From positions 1 through 63,650 of the forward strand of contig NZ_JAMBNQ010000029.1 of assembly GCF_023715155.1 (NCBI RefSeq): a stretch of 63,650 nucleotides of DNA, in the 5' to 3' direction. The notes beneath the pieces were generated by a model that was not told the DNA's origin, made no database searches, and worked only from the letters and a program-made list of their open reading frames with translations. Within the stretch, counting starts at the first letter, position 1; each line of letters starts with the position of its first letter. The position numbers were made by a program, and so were the translations under genes. This DNA comes from Neobacillus mesonae (lineage in GTDB: Bacteria > Bacillota > Bacilli > Bacillales > Cytobacillaceae). Shown here in pieces: positions 8,307 to 16,317 of the stretch.

Positions 8307-9383
8307 TTAACTTTTTACCGGCGTCCATTCAAATTCGAATTCCCTCGAGACAATTTGGGTACCGCTGTCTGCTTCAACTAAAATCCTATGCAGGTCAGTT
8401 AAAATACTGCCTAGATTTCTAAGCAGTTCTAATGATTCGATTTCTTTAAAGCTTAGTAAGCAGATATTTTGTTTTGTCATGGCTTCTTTAGTTAACGATT
8501 GCAGCTCCTTAACAAGTTCGTTTGAATGGAATATTTCCTTGCTGGCAATAAGCCCGATACAGGATGCAGTTGATATCATCGCTTCAATTAAATGATCGTT
8601 TGGCTGTGTTTCCCGGCCAATATCAACCAGACCTCTAGCAATTCCACGAATTTGAATGGTGATCCTTTCAAACCGTTCAATTACTTCGGATAACGCAAGA
8701 ACGCGAGCTCTTTGATTATACAATAAAGGACTATATCGTAAACTTTGGTGTGCTAATTGTACGGCTTCATAACTTTTTTTCGTCTCGTCAACAAGTTCTT
8801 GCACATATGGAATATCAATGGCCCGGAGTGCCTGTTCCCGATAAGCGATTGCCAGATTTTTAAGTACCGTACATGCATATTTACTTAAATGAAGTATCTG
8901 TCTTTCAGCATCTGGAATAGGATTTGGAGGAATAAACACGATATTTAACAAAATGGCAATGAGACAGCCAACCATGGTCTCGATAATACGGTCTATTGCA
9001 TATCCAGGTGTATTACCAAACGCAAGTACGAGAATAGAACTCACAGCCACTTGTGATATAGCCTCGGGTTTCAGCCGGAGTGCCGTGGCGAAGGCCATTC
9101 CAATCAGGACAACGAGCATGATGGATTCGGGGGTTGGATATAACCATTTGCCAACAATAATACTAACAATAACGCCGCCAAAAATTCCAATGATACGCTG
9201 AGTTCCTTTGTAAATAGAATTAGCCACCGTTACCTGAACGGTAAGAATGGCACCAAGTGCGGCAAAGTAAGGATGTTGATTATGAGATATCCATGAAGCA
9301 GCAAACCATGATACTCCTCCCGCAAGTGACGATTTTAAGACATGTAATGTTAATCCAACACGATGGAAAATGTTAAGTTTCAA
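8307..9383 (-). CDS. FUSC/aromatic acid exporter-like membrane protein
   Basis: 358 residues. The N-terminal half (about 15-155) contains six hydrophobic segments with the GTQRIIGIFGGVI and FATALRLKPEA patterns typical of FUSC/ArAE exporters. The C-terminal half is a soluble helical domain (ERQILHLSKYACTVLKNLA to ILTDLHRILVEA). In this family the pump removes aromatic carboxylates or similar compounds; for the Bacillus members the substrate is mostly unknown. The likely start is TTG at 9383 with AGAGGTG upstream. It is divergent from the dipeptidase gene, with about 200 bases between them. Confidence 0.8.
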   Translation of the reverse strand: MKLNIFHRVGLTLHVLKSSLAGGVSWFAASWISHNQHPYFAALGAILTVQVTVANSIYKGTQRIIGIFGGVIVSIIVGKWLYPTPESIMLVVLIGMAFATALRLKPEAISQVAVSSILVLAFGNTPGYAIDRIIETMVGCLIAILLNIVFIPPNPIPDAERQILHLSKYACTVLKNLAIAYREQALRAIDIPYVQELVDETKKSYEAVQLAHQSLRYSPLLYNQRARVLALSEVIERFERITIQIRGIARGLVDIGRETQPNDHLIEAMISTASCIGLIASKEIFHSNELVKELQSLTKEAMTKQNICLLSFKEIESLELLRNLGSILTDLHRILVEADSGTQIVSREFEFEWTPVKS

Positions 9384-9580
9384 TAGGGAAAATCACCTCT
9401 AACAAATATCTGATTTCCTTACTGTTTTCGGTTATAACGAACTATATCTATCATCTGCCCCGCTGATGGTATTCATGCATTTGGGGAATCCGTTACATTT
9501 TTTAACAACCCTTTGAGTAGGTTTTCTCTATGTTTTTGTATAAAATAAGTAGTGGAAAATAAAATGGAAAAGGTGATAAA

Positions 9581-10948
9581 ATGAGCCAATTATCCGATAC
9601 TTTATCAAATAATCATGATAAAAATATTGAAGAATTAAAAGAATTGCTCCGCATTCCAAGCATAAGTTCCTCATCTGAACATAAAGAGGACATTCAAAAA
9701 GCTGCTTCATGGATTGCAGGAAAATTGAAGAACATTGGAATGGAGCATGTTGAAATCATCGAGACTAAAGGTCACCCCATTATTTATGCAGACTGGATTC
9801 ATCAGGAAAATGCTCCAACTGTGTTAGTATATGGCCATTATGATGTACAACCGGTTGATCCGATTGAATTATGGAAAACTCCTCCATTTGAACCGGACGT
9901 ACGTGACGAAAAGATTTTTGCAAGGGGGGCTACAGACGATAAAGGGCAGATGTTCCTCCATATCAAGGCGGTAGAGACCCTAATGGAATCGGAAGGGAAA
10001 TTGCCTGTAAATATTAAATTTTGCATTGAAGGGGAAGAAGAAATCGGAAGTCCTAATCTTCCAGCCTTTTTAAATGAAAATAAAGAGAAACTATCCTGTG
10101 ATGTAGTCCTAATTTCTGATACGGATATGTGGGATAAAGGAGTCCCAGCTATTACTTGTTCATTAAGGGGACTATGCGCGCTGGAATTTACCCTTAAAAC
10201 AGCCAATTCTGATTTACATTCAGGAATGTTCGGCGGCGGCGTACAGAACGCAAACCATCTTTTAGTACAGCTGCTTTCAACTCTTCATGATTCCAATGGA
10301 AAGGTCAATGTTGACCATTTTTATGATGATGTCCAGGAATTAACAGATCTTGAAAAACAACAGATTGAGGAATTGGGTTTTGATGAAGAAAAACTAAAAC
10401 AGTCATTAGGTTTAACGGATTTGACTGGAGGGGAACAAAATTATCCTTACCGTGAAAGAACCAGTTCCCGGCCGACATTGGAGATAAACGGAATGTGGGG
10501 CGGATTTCAGGGAGAAGGGACAAAAACCGTCATTCCAAACGAGGCCCATGCCAAAATAACCTGCCGTCTCGTCAATAATCAAAATCCTAAAAAGATTCAG
10601 GAGTCCCTTAAAAAGCATCTGGAGGAACATGCACCAAAAGGATGTACAGTAAAAGTGACTCTACAAGATACGGGATATCCATTTTTAACGCCTATTGACA
10701 GTCCAATGATTCAAAAAGCGGCTGAAGCTTATCAAAATGTGTATGGGAATCCGCCTGTTTACAAAAGAGAAGGCGGCTCTATTCCGATTGTAACGGATTT
10801 TAACCAATCCTTAAATGCACCCGTTGTCTTAATGGGATTTGGTTTGCCAGGTGAAAATTTGCACGCTCCAAATGAACATTTTCACTTAGAAAACTTTGAT
10901 ATGGGCATCTTAACGATCTGCACGTTCTTAGAATTAATTCATCAATAG
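9581..10948 (+). CDS. M20-family dipeptidase
   Basis: 455 residues, typical of cytosolic M20 zinc dipeptidases that split small peptides. Metal and catalytic residues are in place: H86 and D88 (YGHYDVQP), bridging D119 (GATDDKGQ), the general-base glutamates in EGEEEIGS (150-157), and the late histidine in NEHFHLENF. The central dimerisation (lid) domain spans roughly residues 190-330. AAAAGGTG precedes the ATG, and a strong terminator follows. The gene is monocistronic. Confidence 0.9.
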   Translation: MSQLSDTLSNNHDKNIEELKELLRIPSISSSSEHKEDIQKAASWIAGKLKNIGMEHVEIIETKGHPIIYADWIHQENAPTVLVYGHYDVQPVDPIELWKTPPFEPDVRDEKIFARGATDDKGQMFLHIKAVETLMESEGKLPVNIKFCIEGEEEIGSPNLPAFLNENKEKLSCDVVLISDTDMWDKGVPAITCSLRGLCALEFTLKTANSDLHSGMFGGGVQNANHLLVQLLSTLHDSNGKVNVDHFYDDVQELTDLEKQQIEELGFDEEKLKQSLGLTDLTGGEQNYPYRERTSSRPTLEINGMWGGFQGEGTKTVIPNEAHAKITCRLVNNQNPKKIQESLKKHLEEHAPKGCTVKVTLQDTGYPFLTPIDSPMIQKAAEAYQNVYGNPPVYKREGGSIPIVTDFNQSLNAPVVLMGFGLPGENLHAPNEHFHLENFDMGILTICTFLELIHQ

Positions 10949-10956
10949 TATTCAGG

Positions 10957-10990
10957 AAAAGAGGGATTCTAGAGATCCCTCTTTTCTGTG
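10957..10990 (+). terminator. Terminator after the dipeptidase
   Basis: AAAAGAGGGAT and ATCCCTCTTTT pair around a short loop (TCTAGAG), with the T-rich end directly after the stem. Confidence 0.9.
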
Positions 10991-11131
10991 CATTAGAGAT
11001 AAAGTCATTTGGTTTTAAAAAGGTTTATGAGTAAAAGAATCGCCAAAAAAGCTATTCATTTCCATTCAGCAGAATGTTCACAAATTTGTAGAAAGTTTTC
11101 TGAATATACGCAGTAATACCTAAAGCAAATG

Positions 11132-11181
11132 TGATATAATTCTACTAAAATGGAGGTGGAAAAATGTCGAAACCACAATAA
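11132..11181 (+). promoter_or_regulatory. Extended -10 promoter and six-codon minicistron
   Basis: TGATATAAT at 11132-11140 is an extended -10 box. About 20 bases on is GGAGGTGG followed by ATG-TCG-AAA-CCA-CAA-TAA (11164-11181), a start and stop with a very good ribosome site. It could be a leader peptide for the 129-residue gene at 11376 or the relic of a lost gene. Nothing else is evident in the 10990-11375 gap. Confidence 0.35.
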
Positions 11182-11375
11182 AAAAGCATAAATAATTTTA
11201 AAATTAGATTTGACTTCTATTAATTCCGCAAACTTCCTCTTTCGTTTTCATCATTTTAACTCCGCTTACATGCCTTTTTAAAATAACTTCCAATTAAAAT
11301 GCTGAAGAGAAAAAAAATTTCATAATTAGACTAAGAGGGAATATTGCCGATTAAAATTATTAAAGGAGCGGTAAT

Positions 11376-11765
11376 ATGTATGCTGTGCTAAACAAGATGG
11401 CTAAGGGCATCACTGTTTGTTATTCAGAAGTTTTCCCTAATCAAGATAACGATTTTTTTCACTGTGCTTATATCGGAAAGTTATTTTTAATTTCAGATTC
11501 CTATTGTATGAATCCAGATTGTTTATGTGAAGAAGCTGTTCTTCATTTTGTCCAAGTTTATCCGAGAGAAGAAAGGAAAGCTGATAGTTTTATGGTAAGT
11601 TATAAACTTAATGGCAGAGGATATAAAATACATGATTATGGCAGTTTCTCTAAACGTGAAATACAGGCCATTATGATGCATTTCACGATTGATGACACAA
11701 TCGTAAATCTATTAAATGAACGCTATAAGGAAATGAAGGAAAAAGCAAAAGAAATTCTAGGATAG
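11376..11765 (+). CDS. Unknown protein, 129 aa, with Cys cluster
   Basis: 129 residues with AAAGGAGCGGT before the ATG. It has a cysteine cluster at about 48-55 (YCMNPDCLCEEA) that could bind zinc. A following beta-rich part (VLHFVQVYP...YKLNGRGYKIHDYG) precedes a charged helical tail (NERYKEMKEKAKEILG). No signal peptide or membrane segment is seen. I do not recognise the family. It is single, with its own terminator about 115 bases downstream. Confidence 0.65.
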   Translation: MYAVLNKMAKGITVCYSEVFPNQDNDFFHCAYIGKLFLISDSYCMNPDCLCEEAVLHFVQVYPREERKADSFMVSYKLNGRGYKIHDYGSFSKREIQAIMMHFTIDDTIVNLLNERYKEMKEKAKEILG

Positions 11766-11878
11766 ATGTCTGATTTGGTTACTTTGAAAAAAGAAGAAGT
11801 TTCTTTTCGAATAAGTATTTGTAAATTTTACTTTAAATCGGTTAGTTAAAAATTAAAATGTAATTCCAGCCAAAAAGA

Positions 11879-11912
11879 AATGCTTAGCTGCCCATCAGCT
11901 AGGCATTTTTTC
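11879..11912 (+). terminator. Terminator
   Basis: AATGCTTAGCTG and CAGCTAGGCATT form a stem around CCCAT, followed by TTTTTT. It ends the transcript of the 129-residue gene. The stretch 11913-12230 shows no further gene; TTGACT at 12168 and TATAAT at 12207 are too far apart to be one promoter. Confidence 0.85.
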
Positions 11913-12230
11913 GACTGTATAGGTGATAAAGTATTTAGAACTGAGCCGCCTGAATGATTCTGCTTTGAATTAGGAGTAATTAAATTTCCTGCCATTTAGA
12001 ACAAATATTGAACTAGATGTGCAATAATAGTAAAAGTTAAGAATTATTTTTCGCTTTTAAACTTACTGTTTTAAACCATTTATATTTGTGGGATTTCGAC
12101 GAGTTCTGAAGCAGAAAAACTTTTGCGGATTACGATTTCGGAAGAGGCTGGCCATTAATAGCTGAAATTGACTTGAGACAGCGGTCGATAGAAATGTTTA
12201 CTTTTTTATAATATATGAGGGGAACTAGAA

Positions 12231-12992
12231 ATGAACACTTTGAAAATTAAAAACATAACGATTGGGGAAGGAATTCCGAAAATAATTGTTCCTTTGGTCG
12301 GGACAACAAAAGAACTAATTCTACAAGAGGCAGAACTAGTAAAGGAGCTAAGGCCGGATGTTGTGGAATGGCGTGTCGATTTTTATGAGAATGTTGAAGA
12401 TTTAGAAGCAGTAAAAGATTTGATTGCCAAGTTAAGAGATATTTTTTCGGATCAACTGCTGCTGTTTACTTTCCGCACCCATAAAGAAGGCGGGAATAAA
12501 GAGATTAGTGATGCGTTTTATCTAAAATTAAATCAAACGGCTGTCCTGACAAAAAATATTGACTTGGTGGATGTCGAATTGTTTTCAGGTGATCATAACG
12601 TCCATGCCATCCTTTCTATTGCAAAAGAAAACGGCGTTTATGTCATCATGTCAAATCATGATTTTGAAAAAACTCCGCCAAAAGATGAAATTATTTCCCG
12701 ATTGTGCAAAATGCAGGAGTATGGGGCAGATATTCCTAAAATCGCTGTCATGCCGACATCTGTGGATGATGTGATTACTCTTCTCGATGCAACTCACACG
12801 ATGAAAACCCAATATGCGAATCGTCCGTTGATAACGATGTCAATGGGAGGGAAAGGTGTAATCAGCCGCTTAGCCAGCGAAGTGTTTGGATCAGCTTTCA
12901 CTTTTGGTGCTGGAAAGAGCGCATCAGCGCCTGGACAGATTCCAGCAGCCGAATTAAGAACTGTTTTAGAAATCTTACATAAGGGGATGTAA
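12231..12992 (+). CDS. aroD: 3-dehydroquinate dehydratase, type I
   Basis: 253 residues, the standard length for class I dehydroquinase, which removes water from 3-dehydroquinate in the shikimate route via a Schiff base. The catalytic residues fall at the usual numbers: K170 (DIPKIAVMPTS) forms the imine and H143 (SNHDFEKTP) is the base. The substrate-contacting EWRVD stands at 46-50 and SMGGKG lies near 205. The ribosome site is TGAGGGG. No other shikimate gene is adjacent. The following LysR gene lies beyond a terminator. Confidence 0.95.
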   Translation: MNTLKIKNITIGEGIPKIIVPLVGTTKELILQEAELVKELRPDVVEWRVDFYENVEDLEAVKDLIAKLRDIFSDQLLLFTFRTHKEGGNKEISDAFYLKLNQTAVLTKNIDLVDVELFSGDHNVHAILSIAKENGVYVIMSNHDFEKTPPKDEIISRLCKMQEYGADIPKIAVMPTSVDDVITLLDATHTMKTQYANRPLITMSMGGKGVISRLASEVFGSAFTFGAGKSASAPGQIPAAELRTVLEILHKGM

Positions 12993-13072
12993 AAAATGGA
13001 CGGAGCATTACACTGCATTCATGGGTACTCCACCATTAAATGTCCTATAAAATGAACGTTCGTTTCATGTTC

Positions 13073-13110
13073 AAAAAGGTGCTCTAGACTAAAAGCGCCT
13101 TTTTTTCAAT
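13073..13110 (+). terminator. Terminator after aroD
   Basis: AAAAAGG-GC and GCGCCTTTTTTT pair around a loop of about 15 bases between aroD and the LysR gene. Confidence 0.75.
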
Positions 13111-13144
13111 TTAATAAAAATGATATAAAGAAAAGGGATGGAAG

Positions 13145-14062
13145 ATGACATTACAACAACTTAAATATGTGATTGAAGTAGCAAGGAGCCGGTCGATTAA
13201 CAAAGCGGCACAGCGATTGTTTATCAGTCAGCCAAGTCTTTCAAACGCACTAAAAGAGCTGGAGGAGGAAATAGGGATTACGATTTTTTCACGAACCAAT
13301 AAGGGGATTTTGATTACCCCTGCAGGAACGGAATTTTTAGGTTACGCAAGGCAGGTAGTGGAACAAGCTGAACTGCTTGAAAATCGCTATACCAAGACAA
13401 GATCCATACAGCAAAATTTCTCTGTATCCGCCCAGCATTATGCATTTGTAGTAAGTGCTTTTGTACGGCTGCTTCAAGAATATCACAGAGAGGAATACGA
13501 GTTCACTTTACGGGAAACAAGGACATTTGAAATCATTGATGATGTGAAAAACTTACGTAGTGAAATTGGTGTTTTATATGTTAATGATTTTAATAAAAAG
13601 GTAATTCATAAGTTTCTAAGAGAGGGAAACTTAAAGTTTCATGAGCTGTTTGAAGCAAAACCACATATTTTTATTAGTTCAAACAATCCTCTGGCGAAAA
13701 AAGATTCTGTTACATTGTCTGATTTATATCCTTATCCCTATCTTTCTTATGAGCAGGGAGATTACAATTCCTTTTATTTTTCAGAGGAGATTCTTAGCAC
13801 TCTTTCCAGACCGAAAAATATACGGGTGAGTGACCGTGCTACATTATTTAACTTACTGATTGGCTTAAATGGTTACACCATATCAACAGGTGTTATTAGT
13901 CATAAATTAAATGGTAAAGACATTATTGCTGTTCCATTAAACGTAGAGGAAAGGATTCATATAGGGTATATTACCCATAAAAATGTAAAAAATAGTTCGT
14001 TGGCCAATATTTATATTCAATATTTGAAAGAAACCATTGAAGAAGAATTACAACGGATATAG
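13145..14062 (+). CDS. LysR-family transcriptional regulator
   Basis: 305 residues. The N-terminal winged helix-turn-helix (residues 1-60: LQQLKYVIEVARSRSINKAAQRLF and ISQPSLSNALKELEEEIG) and the linker helix are typical. Residues 90-300 are a periplasmic-binding-type effector domain. AAAGGGATGGAAG precedes the ATG. Its stop is about 130 bases from the YxjG-type methionine synthase on the same strand, so it is a likely regulator of that gene. That intergenic stretch contains the palindrome CGTTATAACG (14099-14108). Coinducer unknown. Confidence 0.88.
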   Translation: MTLQQLKYVIEVARSRSINKAAQRLFISQPSLSNALKELEEEIGITIFSRTNKGILITPAGTEFLGYARQVVEQAELLENRYTKTRSIQQNFSVSAQHYAFVVSAFVRLLQEYHREEYEFTLRETRTFEIIDDVKNLRSEIGVLYVNDFNKKVIHKFLREGNLKFHELFEAKPHIFISSNNPLAKKDSVTLSDLYPYPYLSYEQGDYNSFYFSEEILSTLSRPKNIRVSDRATLFNLLIGLNGYTISTGVISHKLNGKDIIAVPLNVEERIHIGYITHKNVKNSSLANIYIQYLKETIEEELQRI

Positions 14063-14189
14063 TTTAAAGCTATAACAAGAAATAGATTTTAGGTGTTACG
14101 TTATAACGATTTGGCTATGCTACACTTACCTTACTTCAAAAGAAGCAGCCTGCTAAGAAATGAAACTTAAAGAAAGAAGGAGATTCGTT

Positions 14190-15293
14190 ATGACAAAGAC
14201 GCTGGTGAAGGCTCCATTTAGAGCAGATCATGTGGGAAGTTTATTGCGGCCGGAGAGAATTCATAAGGCCAGAAAGGATTTTCAGGGAGGCAGCATTACG
14301 GCTAAAGAACTGTACGAAATTGAAACAGAGGAAATTAAAAAAATTGTTGATAAGCAAATTGAGGTTGGACTAAAAGCTGTTACAGATGGAGAATTTCGCC
14401 GCAGATTTTGGCATACCGATTTTTTAGAACATTTAAATGGTATAGAAGGATATATTCCAGAACAAGGTTATCAATTCGTAGGGGAGGAAACTGAAAAGTA
14501 CAATATCCGTGTGACTGGAAAAATCTCGTTTAACCCGGATCATCCACATGTAAAGGACTTTACCTTGTTTAAAGAAATTGTTGGAGAGCGGGCAATTGAG
14601 AAGCAAACCATTCCAAGTCCCAATCAATTATTTAATGCAGGTGTCCGCAATCTAGAAATTTATCCAGACATTGAAGAATATGCAAATGATGTGATACAAG
14701 CATATCGCAATGCCATCAAGGCATTTTATGATGCGGGCTGCCGCTACTTACAGCTGGATGATGTCTATATAGCAGGCCTTAATGCACCGAAAGTTCCATT
14801 TAATGACAGCGGCTATTCGCGTGAAGAATTAATAGATTTAGCATTACGTGTTGCGAATGGTGTACTAGAAGATAAACCGGAAGATTTAATCGTAACGACT
14901 CACCTTTGCCGTGGTAACTACCGGTCTAAATGGGCATTTGAAGGGAGTTACGCCAAAATAGCTCCAACCATATTTGCAAAAGAAAAAGTAAACGGATTTT
15001 TCCTAGAATATGATGATGATCGTTCTGGAGATTTCAAACCATTGGAATACATTCCTGATGGCGGCCCTCAAGTAGTACTGGGCGTATTCACATCAAAGCA
15101 TGGGAAATTAGAAGATAAGGAAAATATTAAAGCACGTATAGATGAAGCAGCAAAATACGTCCCATTAGAGCAATTATGCATTAGCCCGCAATGTGGTTTT
15201 GCTTCTACTCATCACGGAAATATTTTAACGGAAGAAGAACAATGGGCGAAGCTGAAATATATTGTAGATATTTCTAAAGAGATTTGGGGCTAG
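14190..15293 (+). CDS. YxjG-type cobalamin-independent methionine synthase
   Basis: About 367 residues from the ATG at 14190 (MTKTLVKAPFRADHVGSLLR), which follows AGAAGGAG; the earlier ATG at 14160 has no such site. It matches the YxjG/YxjH group, single-domain relatives of the C-terminal half of MetE. These are thought to methylate homocysteine, perhaps from a simple methyl donor. Zinc-site elements are THLCRGN (around 240) and the late CISPQCGFAST cysteine. Unlike the B. subtilis genes, no S-box (SAM) riboswitch is seen in the 127 bases upstream. A LysR gene is there instead. A terminator follows. Confidence 0.88.
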   Translation: MTKTLVKAPFRADHVGSLLRPERIHKARKDFQGGSITAKELYEIETEEIKKIVDKQIEVGLKAVTDGEFRRRFWHTDFLEHLNGIEGYIPEQGYQFVGEETEKYNIRVTGKISFNPDHPHVKDFTLFKEIVGERAIEKQTIPSPNQLFNAGVRNLEIYPDIEEYANDVIQAYRNAIKAFYDAGCRYLQLDDVYIAGLNAPKVPFNDSGYSREELIDLALRVANGVLEDKPEDLIVTTHLCRGNYRSKWAFEGSYAKIAPTIFAKEKVNGFFLEYDDDRSGDFKPLEYIPDGGPQVVLGVFTSKHGKLEDKENIKARIDEAAKYVPLEQLCISPQCGFASTHHGNILTEEEQWAKLKYIVDISKEIWG

Positions 15294-15299
15294 GATGGA

Positions 15300-15338
15300 A
15301 GGCGAACACCTCTTGCTGAAGGCTGTTCGCTTTTTTTA
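15300..15338 (+). terminator. Terminator after the YxjG-type gene
   Basis: GCGAACA and TGTTCGC arms with a loop of about 16 bases are followed by TTTTTTT. Confidence 0.85.
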
Positions 15339-15375
15339 ATCAAATCTATTAACATTCAGTCCTATCAGTAAAGGG

Positions 15376-15404
15376 TTGTCAAAGTAAATATTTTATATTA
15401 TATT
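15376..15404 (+). promoter_or_regulatory. Sigma-A type promoter for the riboswitch-nrd operon
   Basis: TTGTCA at 15376-15381 and TATATT at 15399-15404 are separated by 17 bases. Each matches the consensus in five of six positions. Transcription would start near 15411, about 60 bases before the cobalamin aptamer. Confidence 0.6.
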
Positions 15405-15471
15405 TGAAAATGTACAATATTTAGTATCATGGTTTATATCAAAATACTAAATATAGATAATAACCAATAAA

Positions 15472-15665
15472 AATGGTGTCTGAATAGACTTAATAGGGAA
15501 TCTGGTTAAAGTCCAGAACTGTACCCGCAACTGTAAATGCTAACGAAATAAGCAGATCCACTGTCTTAAGGACGGGAAGGGCTTAGAGTAGAAGAGGCAT
15601 AAGTCAGGAGACCTGCCATTATTATACGTATTATCTTCTTCGGGAGTTGGGAAGGTATAACGAGG
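15472..15665 (+). promoter_or_regulatory. Adenosylcobalamin riboswitch
   Basis: The leader has the conserved parts in order: GGGAATCTGG, AAAGTCCAGAACTGTACCCG, CAACTGTAA, and the B12 box AGTCAGGAGACCTGCC at 15602-15617. This is the AdoCbl (cobalamin) aptamer. The stretch after the B12 box (to about 15665) probably contains the switching strand. A complete intrinsic terminator at 15720-15752 lies before the first gene. Binding of AdoCbl is therefore expected to stop transcription of the thioesterase-RNR-flavodoxin operon. Confidence 0.95.
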
Positions 15666-15719
15666 GTATTCTACCTATTTACAGTGATTGTGTACTGTTT
15701 TTATAGATTATTCTACGTT

Positions 15720-15752
15720 ATCAAACCCATCTTTTTAGATGGGTTTTTTGCT
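15720..15752 (+). terminator. Riboswitch-controlled terminator
   Basis: AAACCCATCT-tttt-AGATGGGTTTTTT is a compact stem with T run between the cobalamin aptamer and the first gene. It is the presumed expression platform. Confidence 0.85.
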
Positions 15753-15828
15753 GTTTTACATATGTTTGTCAGCGCAGCATCCTCGAAGGTTTACAATCTA
15801 TTTTTATATAAAGAAACGAGGAATTGGT

Positions 15829-16317
15829 ATGGATGAAAAAATCCCTGCAAGTATTTCTAGAACGGTTCAAACAAAGCTTGTATTACCACCTGATACTAAT
15901 CATTTGGGAACAATCTTTGGGGGAACCGTTCTATCCTGTATCGATGAAATAGCAGCAATAACTGCAATGAAACACAGTAAAAGGGTAGTGGTTACGGCTT
16001 CCATTGATACTGTCAATTTTTTATCATCTGCCAGGGGAGGAGATATATTGATATTAGAAGGGGTGGTAATATCAACTGGCAGAACATCAATGGAAGTGTA
16101 TGTGAAGGTAGAGTGTCAAAATATAGAAACAGGTGAGAGAAAGATAACCACAACGGCCATTCTTACAATGGTTGCCGTAAATAGTGAGGGTATCCCAACT
16201 CCAGTAAGTGGTGTAGAACCTGAAACAGAGGAAGAAAAAAATTTATTTCTTAGCGCTCAAAAAAGAAAAGAGGGGCGTATAAGAATCAATGAACTTTCAA
16301 GGGAGAACTGTATATGA
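15829..16317 (+). CDS. Hot-dog fold acyl-CoA thioesterase (YkhA-like)
   Basis: About 162 residues from the ATG at 15829 (MDEKIPASISRT), which follows GAGGAAT. The possible start at 15739 lies in the terminator and is excluded. It belongs to the acyl-CoA hydrolase (4HBT/YkhA) group: NHLGTIFGGTVLSCIDEIAA holds the catalytic Asp/Glu turn, and VTASIDTVNFLS and GRTSMEVYVKVE follow. Such enzymes split acyl-CoA to free acid and CoA. The gene overlaps the RNR alpha gene by four bases (ATGA), so it is a true operon member under the B12 riboswitch. That is an unexpected partner for ribonucleotide reduction. Confidence 0.85.
   Translation: MDEKIPASISRTVQTKLVLPPDTNHLGTIFGGTVLSCIDEIAAITAMKHSKRVVVTASIDTVNFLSSARGGDILILEGVVISTGRTSMEVYVKVECQNIETGERKITTTAILTMVAVNSEGIPTPVSGVEPETEEEKNLFLSAQKRKEGRIRINELSRENCI

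Noticed and set aside
12168..12212. TTGACT and TATAAT before aroD as one promoter
   Set aside because: The spacing of 33 bases is far too long; no other good -35 box was found.
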